Source of the DNA: Ophiocordyceps camponoti-saundersi (nom. inval.)
Lineage: Eukaryota > Ascomycota > Sordariomycetes > Hypocreales > Ophiocordycipitaceae
Reading direction: 5' to 3'
Length of the DNA stretch: 64,000 nt
Assembly (NCBI GenBank): GCA_003339415.1
Contig: PDHQ01000141.1
Span: 1-64,000, forward strand
The notes under the pieces are model-generated. The model was given only the letters and a program-made list of their open reading frames with translations, had not been told where the DNA came from and made no database searches. Positions 1 through 9,764 of this stretch are shown here, in pieces; position 1 is the first letter of the stretch, and each line of letters starts with the position of its first letter. The translations under genes were made by a program, and so were the position numbers.

Positions 1-960
1 AAACCTTTGTGTGCGGCGTCCAATTGCCACCATTTCTTTTTACATAGGTACCTAAAATTTTACATACATATGTATATGCACGTGACTCGGATGCGGCGTC
101 ACCATGCTCAGAAGAACCCCCCCCCCCCCCCCTCTCCCCACAATCAGACTCACTGGAGGTCGAGGAATCAGTCCCGGCGCACCGTCACTTGTCTCACACA
201 CACCCCGCTGCTGAATTCGTACCACGTCTATAGTGACTGCTTGGCTCCCTCTAGAAGGCGCCTGGAAGCGCGGTAATAATATTAATACCCTCGTCTTCGC
301 CCATGGCCCGAATCATTCCCGAAGCCCCTCTTTTTGAACCCAAGGCATGGCCCTGAAGGGCCGCTGAGGGCCACCCACCTCAGCGGGGGTCAGTGAACAA
401 GGTCCGGCGCGCGGGGCACTAAAGGGAGGGTGGGCGCAGCGCCGGAACTGGCCCTATTGTTCCTCGCCCTTCCACCGCCGGCCGCCTTCGTCCATCATCC
501 ACCACGCCCTTGTCGTTGATTTATTCATTAAACGCCCCCTCCATCTCACACATACCTAATCTTGCTCCGTTCTCGGTCGTCGTCAGGTTAAAAGGGTTGA
601 GAGAAAGACAGAGAGAGAGAGAACGAGCCACCGAGGGAAAAAAAAAAGGCGCAACCGAGAGAAAAATAACCAACCGAATATTCGCTATTTGAGGAAAACA
701 GAACTCTTTGTTGTCTACGGAGGACTTGCTCTCAGTCTCATTCTCACGACGTTTCCTTTTCCTTTCCCATCTCGCTGCAGCCACACTCTGACCACGTCAT
801 TTCGGCGGCCAATTGACATACGAAGCCCAACGTTCCGCTCGCGCCACTCCCCCCCCCAGTCAGCGCTCGGCGACCAACCGGCGGCCGATGGCTGCTGCAG
901 CATCCTGAGCGGTCTGCAAGTCCCGTCTTGCAAGCACAGCTGTGCAACCCCCCGGTAACC
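1..960. other. Upstream region of the TCO89-like gene
   Basis: No convincing coding sequence is visible. The stretch holds a C run near 118-133, an AG-rich purine tract at about 601-660 and a CT-rich stretch before 780. These are typical of promoter and 5' leader DNA in filamentous fungi. Short open frames here overlap on both strands and begin at non-ATG codons. Confidence 0.5.
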
Positions 961-2589
961 ATGGCTCGAGACGGCGAGGACGACGGCGCAGGCCAATCAA
1001 AACGACCCGCGCTCAACCATCGCGACACCGACACAGCACATAATACCCCAGCGCCGCCAGCGCATCCCCCTCGCAAAAAGCACCACCACGTCGGTCGCCT
1101 GCACGCTCGTGTGCCCTCGTCCAAGGCCATATCTAAGCAAGTCGGCCATGGCGCGAAGCTGACCCGCCCAGACGCCGACACTACTACTACTGTAACTGCT
1201 GCTATTGCTCCTAATACTACTTCTACTGTTCATCGTCGTGTCACAAGCGAGGTCAGGTTGCCCAGCCGAGCGTCGGCCGCCAACGTCTCCAAGAGCGCGT
1301 CGCACACGAGTCTGAAGCGCAATCGCTCTCACGTCGAAGTCAGCAAGCACAATCATTCGTCCGACAAGCTAAAACGCACCGCCAGCGGCTCCGGTATTCA
1401 TCACCACCGCCACAAGACGTCCAAGTCGCAGGTTCACTTCGATCTCGGCAGCGACGACCCGGACGAGGACGATTGGGTCGACGCCAGCGGTTTCAACTCG
1501 CCCCATCTGTCGCGCAAACCTTCTCTCAACAGCGGCGGACAGTCTTCGCCGTCGCGGCCAGCCGCCAGTAGCCTGAACGCGACGACCGACAGCCGCAGCC
1601 AGGAGGCCCAGCCTTGCGCTCCCTCGTCCCCCGACCGGGAAACCTCGCACCACAAGGCATACCTGACCTCGCGCCTCCTCCAGCGGACTCCGTCTCAGGG
1701 CGCGCCGCCCAAAATGACAGTCGACTTTGCTCAAGCTGCGCGTCCGCAGCTGTCCGTTTCCCACTCGACCGACTTGGACATCTCGCCGCCTACAGCCTCC
1801 AATTCGGACGAGCTCACGTCGCGCTTCGTCGACGTACCGGGCTCGGCGCTTGCCAGCCACGGCTCCTTCTACTGTCCTCCAGACGCAGCTGACCAGCCTA
1901 CCCTTCGGCTATCCTCTGCGACGGCCGGTTTGGCTTGCGACGCCATCGACACTGCCCCGTCCACCGACAACGACGATAGTGTCTTGGTCCCGAGGCCGGC
2001 ACGGCGAAATGGGGCCCTACCGGCTGAGACGTCGCGCGTTCAGCAGAAGCTCAACCTGCAACGGGCCAGTTCCGTTCTCGAACCAGGCCAGGCCGTGACG
2101 GGCGTCGGTGGCGTCGTCGGCGCAAGCCCCTTGATCGGCATCGGAGGCTCCAGCTTCGAAAGCTGCCGCGACCCTCGTGTTGGCAAGCTTCTCGAGCGCA
2201 CCGGCATGGAGTATTTGGTGGTGCGAAGATATCAAAACCCCGTTTCCCGGTCGATAAATCGGCTCGGCCGCAGCCTCGGATGGGACAATAATCGGCGCAC
2301 TCCGCGCGGCACGCCCGCATCTATGAACGGCCACAAGCACATGGACCTCAACGGACGTCACACGCGCAACGCAAGCACGCCGGAAACGCGACTCGCAATC
2401 ATGACGAGACGCCCCGCCTCCGTGAGGACCGTCGGCACCGGCGCCAGCTTCGACGGGGACGGCGTGAGTCGCCTCAGTGAAAGGCTCAGCGGGCCGAGCG
2501 TCGTGGGCGCCGATGAAGAGGATGGTACGACTGCGCTCCTCAGAAGCATCTGGGATAGGTCGATGGACCTAGGTGCGGGTGCAGACTGA
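961..2589 (+). CDS. TCO89: TCO89-like TORC1 subunit
   Basis: Predicted non-catalytic subunit of the TORC1 kinase complex, which acts at the vacuole in nutrient signalling. Single exon of 542 aa. The start is the ATG at 961 in a strong context (AACCATGG), although the frame is open to an earlier non-ATG codon. The protein is Ser-, His- and Arg-rich and looks largely disordered, as is usual for the family. Recognised blocks in order are: a basic His-rich N-terminus, an acidic VHFDLG..DEDDWVDASG block near residue 159, TSRLLQRTPS near 234, QQKLNLQRASSVLEPGQ near 360, and RDPRVGKLLERTGMEYLVVR followed by RYQNPV near 403-430, the best conserved stretch of fungal TCO89 proteins. Yeast Tco89 is longer (about 800 aa). 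The identification comes from recalled motifs, not a search; the alternative is an unnamed conserved disordered protein. Confidence 0.72.
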   Translation: MARDGEDDGAGQSKRPALNHRDTDTAHNTPAPPAHPPRKKHHHVGRLHARVPSSKAISKQVGHGAKLTRPDADTTTTVTAAIAPNTTSTVHRRVTSEVRLPSRASAANVSKSASHTSLKRNRSHVEVSKHNHSSDKLKRTASGSGIHHHRHKTSKSQVHFDLGSDDPDEDDWVDASGFNSPHLSRKPSLNSGGQSSPSRPAASSLNATTDSRSQEAQPCAPSSPDRETSHHKAYLTSRLLQRTPSQGAPPKMTVDFAQAARPQLSVSHSTDLDISPPTASNSDELTSRFVDVPGSALASHGSFYCPPDAADQPTLRLSSATAGLACDAIDTAPSTDNDDSVLVPRPARRNGALPAETSRVQQKLNLQRASSVLEPGQAVTGVGGVVGASPLIGIGGSSFESCRDPRVGKLLERTGMEYLVVRRYQNPVSRSINRLGRSLGWDNNRRTPRGTPASMNGHKHMDLNGRHTRNASTPETRLAIMTRRPASVRTVGTGASFDGDGVSRLSERLSGPSVVGADEEDGTTALLRSIWDRSMDLGAGAD

Positions 2590-3594
2590 GGAGGGTGACG
2601 GTGACACGACCTGCGCCGCCAACTTGCACATGACCGGGTCAGCGTCGATAACTGCGGCGAATCACGATCCAAAGTGTCCCAGCCGGGGAAATGTCGAATG
2701 TCGTGGCGAGGCGCTCAGTCTGATAAGAGGAGCCGGACGAGTGCCATCTTGACAGGACAAATTCTTACCCTGCTTGGCTTTGCCATCGAGATTTCGGAAA
2801 GGGGTAGAAAAAAAGGGGGGGGGGGGGGGTTGGCTGGCGGTCAACCCCTGGCAACATCACGCTTTTAGGGACGGTCTGACGCGGCGGCACGGCGACTCCG
2901 TGTGCGGCTGGCCGGGGGTCGAATCCCTCGTTGCAACAGCGACTATACGTTTTTTCTGGGGGGGGAGGAGGAGGGAGGGAGGGGAGAAAATGAGGGAGGG
3001 CGACGGAAGCCACACGAGGGCCTACAGCGTGGCATCTTGCGGGCCGAAGACGTCACATGGCTGTTGTTGTTTTTTTCCCCTGTCTGAAGCCGGGACGGTC
3101 CGGCGAGACAGACGTCAGAGAAAATGATTAATAAAGAGAAAGATGTAATGTGGCGGCGCCTGTTTATCTCTTGTTTCTTGTTCAGATGGGGGCTGCGTGA
3201 GCTGGGAGCTGTGGGAGTGAGCGTAGTGCGTAGGTGGCGTAACGCTGAGTCTTGATGAGGATGATGTTGCGTCTTGCACTCTCGCGATGTATCTTTCGAG
3301 GGCTTCTTGCACGAACGGCCGTAAGCAACGCTGTATAGGGAGGTATGTTAGGCTACAGGAAGTGCGCGGGAGGTTGTGAGCGATCTAAGGCGGGAGAGAG
3401 AGACAAAGCGACATGTCAAGAAATGAGCAGACGAGAAACTGTCGATACATCTGTGCTTTGCGGCGAGCCCAGTTCGCTTAGACTTCTGCTTGCGCGGTAT
3501 TAATTATGTTCTACTACTCCGTACATGCATGTCAGATATTAGGCGATAGAAGATCATATTTGACACATCGTTCAACCTGAGTAGTTATCGTCAG
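2590..3594. other. Convergent 3' intergenic region
   Basis: Shared 3' flank of the TCO89-like gene (+) and the UbiB-family gene (-). It contains G runs at about 2815-2830 and 2957-2966 and an AATAAAG-like signal near 3130. No open frame here has recognisable protein features. Confidence 0.5.
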
Positions 3595-5683
3595 TTAACC
3601 GGGTTCACCCTGCAAAGAGAGACACAACCGGACTTGGGGCGGGAGGGGGAAAGGGAAGGGGAACACTTACATCCTCGACACTAGCCTGAAGAAACTTCCT
3701 CGTCTCGAGACCCATCCAAACAACCAGCATAGAGAAATCCCCCTGCTTGGCCATCTCAGCACCGCTCTGGGCACTAAGCTGACGAAGGATAGGCAACGAG
3801 CTGCTAAGCAAGTCCACATCCGGGCTAAGACTCCTCCCGATGCCCTCCAAGAGAAGGATGCTGAGAACGACGTTGACAAAGTCGCCCTCGAGTCGAACAT
3901 GGTGGTGACGGACCATGGCCAGGACCCGCTGAAGTATATCCCCGATCTTGACGGCGCCGAGGGCAAGCGTCTGCCGCTTGACGCCCAGGACGAGGTGCTG
4001 CATCTTGAGGGCGAAAATCTCCTTGTCCAGTACGGCGTCGGGTTGACGGCAGCGCTCGCACATCAGGTGGCCGGCCTTGTAGCCGTCGAACTCGGCGACG
4101 GCGCGGAAGAGGGCTAGGAAGTTGGCTCGGTTCGTCTCGTTGAGCTCCGTCACGAGGCCCGTGTCGATGAAGATTAGCTGCGGACGGTAGCCCTCGGCGT
4201 CGATGCTGGCCAGCTCCGCCTCCCATGCGGCCCTGTTCTTTCGGTGGCGGAAGGGTCGTAGCCGTTCGAGGACGCGTTCCGTCACGTCGGCTGCCGCGTC
4301 TTCGTCGCCGGTTGAAAGGGGTTCGTAGCCGGCCTTGCTGCTGCCTCGGAGACGTAGCTCTGTTCGAACCGGTTGGTAGAAACGCACCATGATGTTGCCC
4401 GGGTGTAAGTCGGCGTGGACAAAGTTGTCGATGAGGAGCATGTGAAGAAAGGCGTCGAGGCCCTCGTCTGCGATGTCATGTTGGAAGACGCCGCCACCGT
4501 TTTCGAGGAAATCGGCCAGCGGGATGCCGTGAGCGTACTCCTCTACCAGCACGTTGCGCGTCGTAAACCGGCTGTAAGGGTAGGGAAACGAGGCGGTTGA
4601 TCGGTTCCTAAAGTTCTGTCGGAACCTCTCTAGGTTGGCGGCTTCGATGCGAAGGTCTAATTGCAGACGCATCATGGCACCGAACTGGGCCACCTCGTCC
4701 GGCAGCGAGAGCCACTCGATGGTAGGAATGGCGTTGAGAAGGGCGGCGAAGAAGCGCATGATGCTCAAGTCCCTGCGGACGACGCGCTCGACGTTGGGAT
4801 GCAACACCTTTACGGCCACGAAGTTGGAAGGGACGTGCTGAGGAGACCTCTTGAGGACCGAATCAACATGGCGGCGGACATTGTCGGACAGGGCGGACGA
4901 AACCGTCGTCGTCGCCAGGTCGGTGTCTGCCTGCGCCATGAGATCGGGCTTGAGTCTGGCGCGATAGACCTGGGCGATGGCGCCGACGCCAAGAGGCGTC
5001 TCGTCAAATTCGTCAAAGACGTCTTCCAGATCTCGACCGTCGAAGGCGGCGCTGACCGTCTCGCGCGTCTCGCGCATCGAGTGCGCCGGAGCGTTGGAGT
5101 GAAGCCTCGACATTGTCTCGCACATTTCGCTCGGTAGCAGATCGGAGCGAGAAGCCGCCCACTGACCGAGCTTGATGAAGGCCGGTCCGGCCCATTCCAT
5201 CGACCGGACGAGAAGTCCGTACCACCAGAGGGCACCGCTTCGCTCGTCGTCACGCTTCGGTTGTCTACGACCAAGCCAGAGGGCGGGAACGGCCACCAGG
5301 ACGGGCACGAAGATGACGACCAGCTGTAGGAAGCGGACTCCCGTACAGACCGGCTCCCAGATCCAGATGTCGAGGAAAAGAATGGCTTCGCGCACGACGC
5401 GGACGAGTCCTCGGTCGTCGTCCGCCACCGTCTTCTTCATCTCCGCCCTCGAAAGCTCCAGCATGCGCTGCTCGCCCGTCTCCTCCGTCCCACTATTATC
5501 TCTATGAGCGAGCTCGACAAAGGCCGCGGTTCCGACGGCGGCGGCGCCGACAGAAGCCCGGATCGCCAGCCTGCTCACCGGCCGCTTCGTAGCAGTCTGT
5601 CGCCATGGGGCCGCGAGGAGTCGAAATCCAGGGCCGAGGGTTGGGCGGTAACGGAGCCGGCACAAGGCGAATGCCTTGATCAT
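3595..5683 (-). CDS. CQD1: UbiB/ABC1-family atypical kinase, ADCK2/Cqd1 type
   Basis: Mitochondrial protein-kinase-like protein of the family that includes Coq8. The ADCK2/Cqd1 branch is linked to coenzyme Q and lipid homeostasis at the inner membrane. The ATG at 5683 opens an Arg-rich amphipathic presequence (MIKAFALCRLRYRP); the frame upstream begins only at a TTG. A membrane segment follows at about residues 125-145. Diagnostic motifs are FIKLGQ (KxGQ) near 169, GVGAIAQVYRA near 235, the VAVKVL lysine near 290, HADLHPGNIM near 424, and FIDTGL near 508 in place of DFG, as ADCK2 proteins also carry a DxG variant. Exons are 5683-3671 and 3609-3595; the 61-nt intron has GTAAGT and TTTGCAG ends but no clear branch site. 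The product would be 675 aa. If the intron is retained, translation ends instead at 3605. Confidence 0.85.
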
Positions 5684-5992
5684 CTCGTCGAGACGTCGGT
5701 TGCCGACCGGCGCATGGTCGGAGGCACCCAAGAAGTATTATAGGCGAGAGGGAATTAGACTCAATATTCGGCCCCATTCCCCCTTCCCGGCCGGTGACGT
5801 CGCCGAGGCCGTTGTCGGCGATTTGTCGGGCCGGGGAGGCGACCTCCCTTGCGGCCGGCAGCCTAAAAGAAATCTCACGGCTTGCGACAGCAGAACGTGT
5901 TCCAACCAACAAACAGCCACGGACTACTCCAAGTCAACTATCCTCGTCTTTCCTTATCATCACTCTCTTAGCCTCTGTCACTATTTCCCGTC
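5684..5992. promoter_or_regulatory. Bidirectional promoter, CQD1-like and CYC3
   Basis: The 309 bp between two divergent genes for mitochondrial proteins must contain both promoters. TGACGTCG at 5795-5802 is one base from the palindromic CRE/ATF site TGACGTCA. The CYC3-proximal 60 bp are CT-rich, as in many fungal core promoters. The site assignment is inference. Confidence 0.4.
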
Positions 5993-7014
5993 ATGGGCTG
6001 GTTCTGGGCAGATGCCGCTCCCCAGAGGTCGGCGCAGCGAGCGTCTCCCGTCAGTGAACACACGGCCTCTCCACATCGCCACCCTTCGTCGCTGACAACT
6101 CCTGCCAGGCCGCCTGTCCGGTGAAGCACGATAGCAAAGCATCTCGCATGCCTCCTAGCAGCTGTCCCATCCCCCACACGCCCAAGGCCGATGATAGATC
6201 CTCGTCCATGCTGTCCAAGTTGAACCCCCTCAACTTCATGTTCTCCGACCTGTCGCAAAAGCCGGCGCCGAACCAAAAGATTTCGCTACCCACCCAGCGC
6301 GAAGAGTCTACGATACCGAAGGGGTCCGGCGATGGCAAGTGGGAATATCCGTCGCCGCAGCAAATGTACAACGCCCTGTTACGGAAGGGATACACCGACA
6401 CCGATGTCACCGCCGTCGAGTCCATGGTCTCCGTCCACAACTTCCTCAACGAAGGCGCCTGGAATGAGATTCTGGGCTGGGAACAGCGCTTCTCTCGTGG
6501 GCTTTACAAGGGCTGGCAGGTGTGCAGGCGAGGCGAGGCTCACACGGCAGAGGAGCTGGAGCGTCACTGGGACGGTACCGAGGGCCATCCTTCGCTCGTC
6601 CGCTTTCAGGGGAGACCCAAAGACTTGACTCCCAAGGCGACCATGATTCAGGTGCTGGGGTGGATCTATCCATCCAAATTTGGGTACGATCACTTTGCCA
6701 CCTGTGTCCGAGACTTTTTTTTTTGGGCGTACATCATGGCTGACCCAGACAGAACCGAGCTGCCCTTTGACCGACACGACTGGTACGTGTCTCGTCAGGC
6801 CGACGGTGATGAGCCGAAGCAGATCCGCTACATCATCGACTACTACACTGGCGAGCCAGAGCCCAACGGTGACCCCGTCTTCTACCTCGACGTCCGTCCA
6901 GCGGCGACGCCCCTCGGGGCCAGCGAGAGATTCATTCGGTGGGGCACCGACGTGTGGTGGAGAGCAATTGGCGGCGATACGAGGGAGCAAAATCCGTTCC
7001 GCTTGTGGAAATGA
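5993..7014 (+). CDS. CYC3: Cytochrome c heme lyase (holocytochrome c synthase)
   Basis: Joins heme to apocytochrome c in the mitochondrial intermembrane space. Two exons, 5993-6049 and 6109-7014, give 320 aa. The first exon carries the family start [11 protein letters not shown]. The 59-nt intron uses a GTCAGT donor, a GCTGAC branch site and a CCAG acceptor, and restores the frame exactly at the first heme-binding CPV motif (CPVKH, about residue 22). A second Cys-Pro motif, CPIPH, lies near 37. Further family blocks are SIPKG-like [23 protein letters not shown] near 97, [17 protein letters not shown], and [12 protein letters not shown] near 240, followed by the [13 protein letters not shown] block. 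The MGWFWAD start and the size favour the cytochrome c enzyme (CYC3, Neurospora cyt-2) over the cytochrome c1 lyase CYT2. It is divergent from another mitochondrial gene. Confidence 0.95.
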
Positions 7015-7690
7015 CCTCCCTTTTCTCTCCTTTGTCACTCTCTGTAAAAGACTGTCTTGTTGCCCGGCTTCGTGGATCAGTTGTACGAAAAGAGCGTGTC
7101 CGGGTTGTATGATCTTGGGCGTCATCGGCAGGGGGAGCCTGGTAAGGATATCTCTACTATGGTCATGTTGTATTTAGCTTTGTGGCAACTCATCTGCTTC
7201 TTGAGTCGGGGTCTTCCAAAGATGGGAGAAGACACAGGGATAGTTCAGTTCAGGGCCTCAGAGTAGACAGGGAGGGTCCTGGTTGTACGCATGTGTGTAT
7301 AGACGTATGTATAGTCTAGAGCAAGCCATGGACACATACCTGGTCATATCATCGCTCTTCCAGCCAGCCTCGAGGTCCTTGGAAACTATGTCAAGGCCGG
7401 ACTTGTCATGATGGACGGAACGACCAAACTCCGAATGCTCGAGACGTCGAGACTTTCCCAGCTAGTCTCAAACGATACGAGGAATGGTTCCTCGTGAGTA
7501 GAAAAAAAAAATCTTGAGAAGCTGAGTTGTGATTCGCCATGATCGAAATACGAGATCCATAAACTGCCTCAGCCGGGGGATTTGAGCTTAACTTGACATC
7601 GGTTACCTTGCATATCCTCCTGGGAAACCAGCAGGGTCTGTCAGATTCTCCTACAACATCCTGGCCAGACGATAGTTCAGGGAGAATGTA
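7015..7690. other. Intergenic region
   Basis: CYC3 3' flank and distal upstream DNA of the secreted-protein gene. No supported gene, RNA or repeat apart from a short A run near 7501-7510. Confidence 0.4.
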
Positions 7691-7698
7691 TATATAAA
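7691..7698 (+). promoter_or_regulatory. TATA box
   Basis: TATATAAA lies 98 nt upstream of the ATG at 7796, a normal distance for a fungal TATA-driven gene with a short leader. TATA promoters in fungi often belong to strongly regulated or inducible genes. Confidence 0.5.
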
Positions 7699-7795
7699 TG
7701 AACGGGCTGTCAAGGAGAATACAGCTCGTTGTCTACTCAATCTCCGGTACATCTCAGCTGCGGCTGGGTAACCATCTTCCTAACCAACTTACAAG

Positions 7796-8864
7796 ATGGT
7801 AAAACTACGCCTGATCCTCTTCGCGCTGTCTCTTTGCTCGCAACTTGTGTCTGGGGTCCGTGTCAAGCCAAAGATTTCTCTTAACCGGTCTTTGCCTCGG
7901 CCGCAGAGATCAGATACGCTCTATTACATCATGACCAGGAAAGGCCCAGAAACCGTCATGAAATCGGGTTTGGGCTGTCATCGGCGGAAAAGAGAGATGG
8001 GAACCTTGTCTTTCCCCGGCGAGGAACTTGGGAAAATCTGGACCGCAGCCAACGTCAACTCCGTCAAAGAGATCCGCCGCTTTCTCTCATTGCAGAGGCG
8101 AAATCGAAACAAAGTTAAAATTCCCCCCTTCTCCTACTTGTATGCCTTCCAGACGCCGGCCCAGCAAGTTCCCCTGGCAGCCCAAGGCGTGGTGATCTCA
8201 TACCCCAACGGTTGTTGGCCTGCCAAGGACCTGGCATACTTTATACCGATACCAGACACCGTGATCAAGCTTTTTAATACACGTCGATCCTTGAAAGACG
8301 AGCAATTGACGGTCCTTCTCCAGAGACTGCCACAAGTGCGACCGCCCTGGCAGAAATGGGACCCTTCTGAACGTAAGTCAAGCTGAGCCGAGCAGATGCT
8401 GGAGGAAGAGGCTTGAGATTCCTCCTTTCTTCTTGGCAATTACAGAGGTGTTGATTCAATCCCATCCAGTTGCCATCATGATAAAACCCCTGGTGGAAGC
8501 CTTGGAAGCCATATTGAAATCTTCGCCGGGGTCAAGGGGTGTTGCTGGTCCAAGTGCTTCGGGAACCGGACTCGTCCACCCAAAGCACAATGTCAATGCG
8601 GCAGAGGAGCTCGGGGGTCGTTCGAGCCCGGTGAGCCCTCCATATGAACCGATTGGCCTCCCGGAACTCTCGGTCGAGGATGTCATAGGCCAAACGCACG
8701 ATGACGAGCCCATGATTGCGTCTTGGGAGGACATCGAGGAAGTTTTAAGTCGTCAAACTGATGATAGCATGGCCGAATTGTCAGTTGATGAGATCAGAGA
8801 TCCTGCTTTTGAGGCCCGTGTTGCATATTTAAAAGACGGCAAGGACGAGATGGAGGGGTGTTGA
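7796..8864 (+). CDS. Secreted protein, possible degenerate ADP-ribosyltransferase-like fold
   Basis: Two exons, 7796-8372 and 8446-8864, joined by a 73-nt GTAAGT..TTACAG intron (phase 1), give 331 aa. Residues 1-20 (MVKLRLILFALSLCSQLVSG) form a clear signal peptide. The part after the signal has LYYI..RKGPETVMKSGL, which resembles the first strand and helix of fungal heat-labile-enterotoxin-type ADP-ribosyltransferases (xYRxDxRxPExIKxxGG), and later YLYAFQTPAQ and a P..YP.GCW stretch reminiscent of the same fold. However, the conserved active-site arginine position and the Glu-x-Glu motif are not visible, so enzyme activity is doubtful. The C-terminal third is acidic and low in complexity with no recognised domain. 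What is solid: a secreted, spliced, TATA-driven gene. The family link is weak inference; the alternative is a lineage-specific secreted protein. Confidence 0.6.
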
Positions 8865-9257
8865 GGTGTGAAGGGGATACGGCAAGTCTGGCTGGGTCTT
8901 TGGCAGGAGGATGAGTTGCCAAGATGTAAGTCGGAAACTAGGAACTGATACAGGAGAACAAGGAGAGCAAGATGATGATGATGATGATGACATGGTAGCA
9001 TGTGTTTCTCGATTTGCCCGTCCACCATGGTAACCTTCATCTGTCTACCTACATATAGATAGCTCCTCTCCATCGATCGATTCCTGACCCTGACAACTTT
9101 ACCAGCTCATCCTTTTCCCTTAAAACACGAGACGACTTCCAAGAGACCCATTGTTGAATCGGAAATAAGCAGCAGAGACAGACTCCCTTCACATACATAG
9201 CCAGGCAGGTAGTAGTAGTTGTTGTTATTACCTCTCTCTACTAAGTAGTAGTACTAA
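8865..9257. other. Convergent 3' intergenic region
   Basis: Shared 3' flanks of two secreted-protein genes. It holds a short GAT run (8973-8989) and a TAGTAG/GTTGTT run (9211-9227). Nothing else is seen. Confidence 0.4.
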
Positions 9258-9764
9258 CTAAGCCTTCCATTTCTGAGACCAGTCAGAAGGGCCCTGCGAA
9301 TCCTGCGATGCAGAGCCTTGCCACTGGTTCGAGCCCGGGTATTGCGGCCTTGGTTGCGGCCTTGGTTGCGGCCTGGGGAAGGGCCTGGGGAACGGTCTGG
9401 GGAACGGCCTCGGCGGCATGGGCATCGGCATGGGCATCGGGTCCGGCGTCGGCATCGGCATGGAGTCCGTCATCGTGTCCGGCGTCGGCGTCGGCTTTAC
9501 CCAGAAGCAGCATTTTGTGTAAAACTTGGGGCAATCCGGGTGCGTGATGGCCTCGGAGAGGAACGGCAGGAGGCAGTGAAGATTGTTGTGGACCTTGGCG
9601 AGGAGGGTGTTGTCGCATGTGCAAGGGAGACCCTTGGCCTCGGCGACCTCGGCGGAGTCGGCGGCCACGGCGGCGTCGGCGGCCACGGCGGCATCGGCGG
9701 CCACGGCGGCGAAAGCCGTTTGCGACGAGGCAATGGCCAGAACAAGGAGAGAAAGAGTCTTCAT
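9258..9764 (-). CDS. Small secreted cysteine-containing, proline-rich repeat protein
   Basis: Single exon of 168 aa. A signal peptide (MKTLSLLVLAIASSQTAFA) is followed by three copies of a VAADA(A/S) motif encoded by tandem 18-nt units at about 9657-9710. A compact module then carries six cysteines in the order CTC, HC, DC, KCC (about residues 47-88). The C-terminal half is built of Met-Pro-Thr/Asp-Pro repeats and then Pro-Phe-Pro-Arg and Pro-Gln-Pro-Arg repeats, ending in a Gln/Ser-rich tail. The size, signal peptide, even cysteine number and repeats fit a cell-wall-associated or effector-like secreted protein, but no named family was recognised; the cysteine count is not that of a hydrophobin. 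A TATA-like element lies upstream on the minus strand at 9938-9945. Confidence 0.7.
   Translation of the reverse strand: MKTLSLLVLAIASSQTAFAAVAADAAVAADAAVAADSAEVAEAKGLPCTCDNTLLAKVHNNLHCLLPFLSEAITHPDCPKFYTKCCFWVKPTPTPDTMTDSMPMPTPDPMPMPMPMPPRPFPRPFPRPFPRPQPRPQPRPQYPGSNQWQGSASQDSQGPSDWSQKWKA

Noticed and set aside
744..1181. Minus-strand frames overlapping the TCO89-like gene
   Set aside because: They are antisense shadows of a GC-rich coding region whose plus-strand reading carries recognisable motifs.
2921..2940. GGGGGTCGAATCCC, resembling a tRNA T arm
   Set aside because: The TTC of the T loop is missing and no acceptor, D or anticodon arm can be folded around it.
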